DNA of 42,933 nucleotides, taken from NCBI GenBank assembly GCA_024277255.1, contig JAJRVQ010000105.1:1-42933 (forward strand), read 5' to 3'. How positions within the stretch are numbered: position 1 is the stretch's first letter; every line of letters begins with the position of its first letter. The DNA comes from Acidobacteriota bacterium. Its GTDB lineage: Bacteria; Acidobacteriota; Thermoanaerobaculia; Multivoradales; SZUA-115. This document shows, one piece after another, positions 40,425 through 42,933 of this stretch. The notes below the pieces were generated by a model. That model was given only the letters and a program-made list of their open reading frames with translations. It did not search any database and was not told the origin of the DNA. A program made the translations under genes and the position numbers.

Positions 40425-42933
40425 TCAATTGGGGCAGCTCGCGACTCCAGTGATCGTTCCGGAGACCGAGCCGGTCGCGTCTCCCACTTCGGTACTGGTG
40501 TTGAGCGGTTCAAGATCGGTCTTGATTTGCGCCGGCGTGCGCACACCCAGCGCAATCGCCTCGACATCCAGGAAGGAACCCGCTGCCACCGGTGCGACGA
40601 TAACATCGAGCTCGGTTGTGCCGAAGGCAGCCGCGAAGGGGTTGTTGGGGGTACTGACCGTGTTGCCGGTCACGCGCACACAGACCCGCGTGTTGGTCGC
40701 CGCGGGATCGCCGAACTCGGTGGGCAGGATCTGGATCCCGACCGAGGCGCCGTTGGTGGCGTCGCCGGTGGCGACGATGTTGTTGCCGGTGATGCGCACG
40801 GTCGTTCCACCGCCGGTGGTACCCCCATCGACGCCGATGCCGACGGTCTCGGGATCGGGGTTGGGCGGCGTTCCAGCCACGGGGTTCAAAGTGATGGTGT
40901 TGTTGCTGATTTCGATCACGTTCTGGCTCGTCGTACCGCTGCCCTCGTTGGTGGTGATGACGCCGTGGACCGTCTGCGTCGAAATACCGGCGAAGGAGGA
41001 GCTGATCGTGTTGCCGGTGACGGTCGCGCGGATCGTCCCGAGGTTGCCCGAGCTGAAGCCTCCCGAACTCACACCGATTCCGTTCAAGCCGCTGACCGGC
41101 GCCACTCCGCCGATCTTGACCGCATCCAGGGTGATCGCGTTGTTGGTCGCCGTGGCGCTGAGGGTGCCGGCTCCGCCAGCCGCGCTGGCGAAGAACAAGA
41201 TGCCGTTGACCAGATCTCCCCCCACACCGGCGCTGATCGCATTGCTCAAGGCGCCGGCGCCCCCCACCGTGGCCTGCATGTTGCCCGCCACCGCTTCGAT
41301 GTCCACGCCGTCCACCGTATTGGTGATGGTGTTACCGGTGGCGATGAGATTGAGGTTGCCGTTGGCCGCCATCGTTTGCGCGTTGAGGCCGGAATCTCCA
41401 GCGTCACTCAGCTGGCTGTTGGTCACGCTCAGCTGATCCGGGGCAGCCAGGTTGCCGGGGCTGGTGGCGGTCGAGTTCTGAATCAGAATGGCCGAATCCT
41501 GGGCGTCATCGAGGGTCAGGTTGTCAAAGAGGCTGTCGCTCCCCGCGCCGACCGTACCCAGCAGATCGCGGACGAAGATGGCGTGCTCGTTGGTGTCGAC
41601 GTCGGCCCCCAAGCCGATGATCACCGTGTCACTGATGTCGAGATCGGTCACCGTCTGGCCGAAGATGCCGTGATCCTCGGAGCCGGTGATGTTCAAGTTG
41701 ACGAGATCGACCGTCGACACCGTGGTCAGCTCGAGCGCCGCGTTGCAGCCGGTGAAGACTGTCTCGCTACAACTTCCAGCCCCGCCGCCGTCGTTGGCCG
41801 CGTTGGTCAGGTTCATGTTCGACAAGGCGATGGTGTTGGTGCTCTCAACCAAGATGCCGTTCTGGGTAGTGTTCTGGATCGTTCCACCGCTGCCGCCGGT
41901 GGTGCCAACGCCGGTGACGGTGAAGCCGCTGCCGGCGCTGGTCAAGAAAATGCCGAGGTCAGCGCCGCTGGCGTCGATGCGCTCGAAGGTGGCGCCGTTG
42001 GCGCCGATGGTGGTGCCGTTGGCGAAGGTCAACGCTCTGCCGTTGGTGGAGCTGATGCGGTTGCCGGCACCGGTAACCTCGACCACTCCGCCGTTGTCTC
42101 CGTTCACTCCAGCGGCCCCACTGGTGAAGATCTGCGTCCCGGAAAACGAGAAGGTCCCGGTACTGCCACCGGTCAAGGTCACCCCGACGTTGGTCATCGG
42201 TGCACCGCTGGTGCCCAGGTTCAAGTCGGCGAACGAGGCGTTGCCATCGGCATTGTTGATGCGCACTCCAAGGCTCGCCGCTCCCCCGGTGACGGTCCCG
42301 GCCTGGAAGGTCACCGAGCCACCGGTGGTGTTCTCGATGTTGACCACCCGCTGAGCGCTGTTCTGCGTCACCGAGCCGCTGTAAGTGACCACCGCGGAGC
42401 CGCCGTTGACGTTGAAGGCGGTGCCTCCAGCGCCGCCGGTGACGGTGCCGCCGTTGGCGGTCAAAGTACCGCTGGCCCCCACCAGATTCACCCCCGTGGT
42501 CGCGGTGCCGGTCGAGGAGAGGGTGGCCAGTGCGATCGCCAGGTTGGTGTTGGTGACATCGGCCGCCGGCCCGCCGGTGGCAAGGATCTGGCTGCCAGCG
42601 GCGGTGGTGACCGTCACGGTGCCGTTGTTGGTGGCCAGCAGACCGGTGCCGGCGATCGAAACAAGATCCAGGATGTTGGTGGCCAAGGCGCCGCTCTGAT
42701 TCAACCGCACGGCGGGACCTCCGGCATTCACCATCGTCGTTCCACTCACCGTCACCGACCCCGAGACCGTATCCAGGTTGATCCCGGTCAAGGAACCGAC
42801 CGAAGTGAGGCCGGTGAAGGTGGCGCCGCCGCCCAAACTGGTATTGGTGATGTCGAGCGCGGCACCGGAGTTGGCGGTGATCGCGTTGCCCGCGCCCGCG
42901 ATGTTGATCGTGCCGCTGTTGTTGGCCACCAGA
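40425..42933 (-). CDS. C-terminal part of a giant beta-helix surface protein (5' end outside window)
   Basis: At least 834 residues, open at the right edge; the start lies outside. The composition is dominated by Gly, Thr, Asn, Ser, Val and Ala, with recurring short strands of the type GN-IT, VNLNITG, LSNMNLTN and VTGNTIS, the pattern of right-handed parallel beta-helix proteins (pectate-lyase-like, adhesin-like). Tryptophan and lysine are nearly absent. Two cysteines sit close together in SCSETVFTGC, another pair falls near the end, and the protein stops at ASCPN with no visible membrane anchor or autotransporter barrel. It is most likely exported or on the cell surface. Which secretion route is used cannot be seen here. 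The tail-collar operon lies just downstream on the same strand. Confidence 0.85.
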   Translation of the reverse strand, partial: LVANNSGTINIAGAGNAITANSGAALDITNTSLGGGATFTGLTSVGSLTGINLDTVSGSVTVSGTTMVNAGGPAVRLNQSGALATNILDLVSIAGTGLLATNNGTVTVTTAAGSQILATGGPAADVTNTNLAIALATLSSTGTATTGVNLVGASGTLTANGGTVTGGAGGTAFNVNGGSAVVTYSGSVTQNSAQRVVNIENTTGGSVTFQAGTVTGGAASLGVRINNADGNASFADLNLGTSGAPMTNVGVTLTGGSTGTFSFSGTQIFTSGAAGVNGDNGGVVEVTGAGNRISSTNGRALTFANGTTIGANGATFERIDASGADLGIFLTSAGSGFTVTGVGTTGGSGGTIQNTTQNGILVESTNTIALSNMNLTNAANDGGGAGSCSETVFTGCNAALELTTVSTVDLVNLNITGSEDHGIFGQTVTDLDISDTVIIGLGADVDTNEHAIFVRDLLGTVGAGSDSLFDNLTLDDAQDSAILIQNSTATSPGNLAAPDQLSVTNSQLSDAGDSGLNAQTMAANGNLNLIATGNTITNTVDGVDIEAVAGNMQATVGGAGALSNAISAGVGGDLVNGILFFASAAGGAGTLSATATNNAITLDAVKIGGVAPVSGLNGIGVSSGGFSSGNLGTIRATVTGNTISSSFAGISTQTVHGVITTNEGSGTTSQNVIEISNNTITLNPVAGTPPNPDPETVGIGVDGGTTGGGTTVRITGNNIVATGDATNGASVGIQILPTEFGDPAATNTRVCVRVTGNTVSTPNNPFAAAFGTTELDVIVAPVAAGSFLDVEAIALGVRTPAQIKTDLEPLNTSTEVGDATGSVSGTITGVASCPN

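Noticed and set aside
40425..42933. CRISPR or simple tandem repeat array
   Set aside because: The repetition is at protein level with variable spacing and no constant direct repeat; it is a beta-helix coding region.
1..42933. tRNA, rRNA or riboswitch
   Set aside because: No cloverleaf, rRNA core or known aptamer consensus was noticed; a covariance-model search would be needed to exclude small RNAs.

Overview
The window is GC-rich (roughly two thirds G+C by eye). Its protein families point to a Gram-negative bacterium with an anaerobic side to its metabolism: a complete Thauera-type benzoyl-CoA reductase pathway, a large lipopeptide-type NRPS, tail-collar (microcystin-dependent-like) proteins and a giant beta-helix surface protein. 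I cannot fix the phylum from this sequence. The mix is reminiscent of Acidobacteriota or delta-proteobacteria-like lineages, and that is only an impression.

Layout. (1) 1-22551, minus strand: an NRPS assembly line transcribed leftwards and running off the left edge. Protein A is FAAL-ACP-C-A(Ala)-PCP. Protein B is C-A*(degenerate)-PCP-C-A-PCP-C. Protein C is A(Gln)-PCP-C-A(Pro-like)-PCP-C. Protein D is A(Gln)-PCP-C... (partial). The predicted product is an N-acylated peptide, acyl-Ala-(skipped or trans-loaded)-X-Gln-Pro?-Gln-..., whose end lies outside the window. Two of the protein junctions (B/C and C/D) fall inside the C-A linker of a module. One is a single in-frame TAA and the other a frame change with an ATGA overlap. 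(2) 22552-22788: divergent intergenic region with a candidate promoter and symmetric operator-like sequences. (3) 22789-31764, plus strand: a tight operon had-oah-GNAT-dch-bcrC-bcrB-bcrA-bcrD-GNAT-Rrf2. It encodes reductive dearomatisation of benzoyl-CoA and the modified beta-oxidation down to 3-hydroxypimelyl-CoA, plus two related acetyltransferases and a probable Fe-S Rrf2 regulator. Ferredoxin, its reductase and a benzoate-CoA ligase are not in the window. (4) 31788-33734, minus: an MsbA-like ABC exporter. (5) 33735-34104: a gene-poor stretch with a 195-bp element bounded by perfect 21-bp inverted repeats. (6) 34105-36487: a DUF6916-like small protein, a solitary HsdR-N-type nuclease-domain protein and an AbrB/PIN toxin-antitoxin pair. 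(7) 36603-40338, minus: an apparent operon of three tail-collar proteins, a protein with a histone-H1-like lysine tail, a GNAT and a PhyH-family dioxygenase. (8) 40425-42933, minus: the C-terminal part of a very long beta-helix protein that enters from the right edge.

The most notable points are the back-to-back arrangement of a fatty-acyl NRPS and a benzoyl-CoA reductase operon, the hollowed-out adenylation domain in protein B, the two breaks at C-A linkers, the paired GNAT genes inside the reductase operon, and the inverted-repeat element. Domain and specificity statements come from reading motifs by eye. No database search was run.
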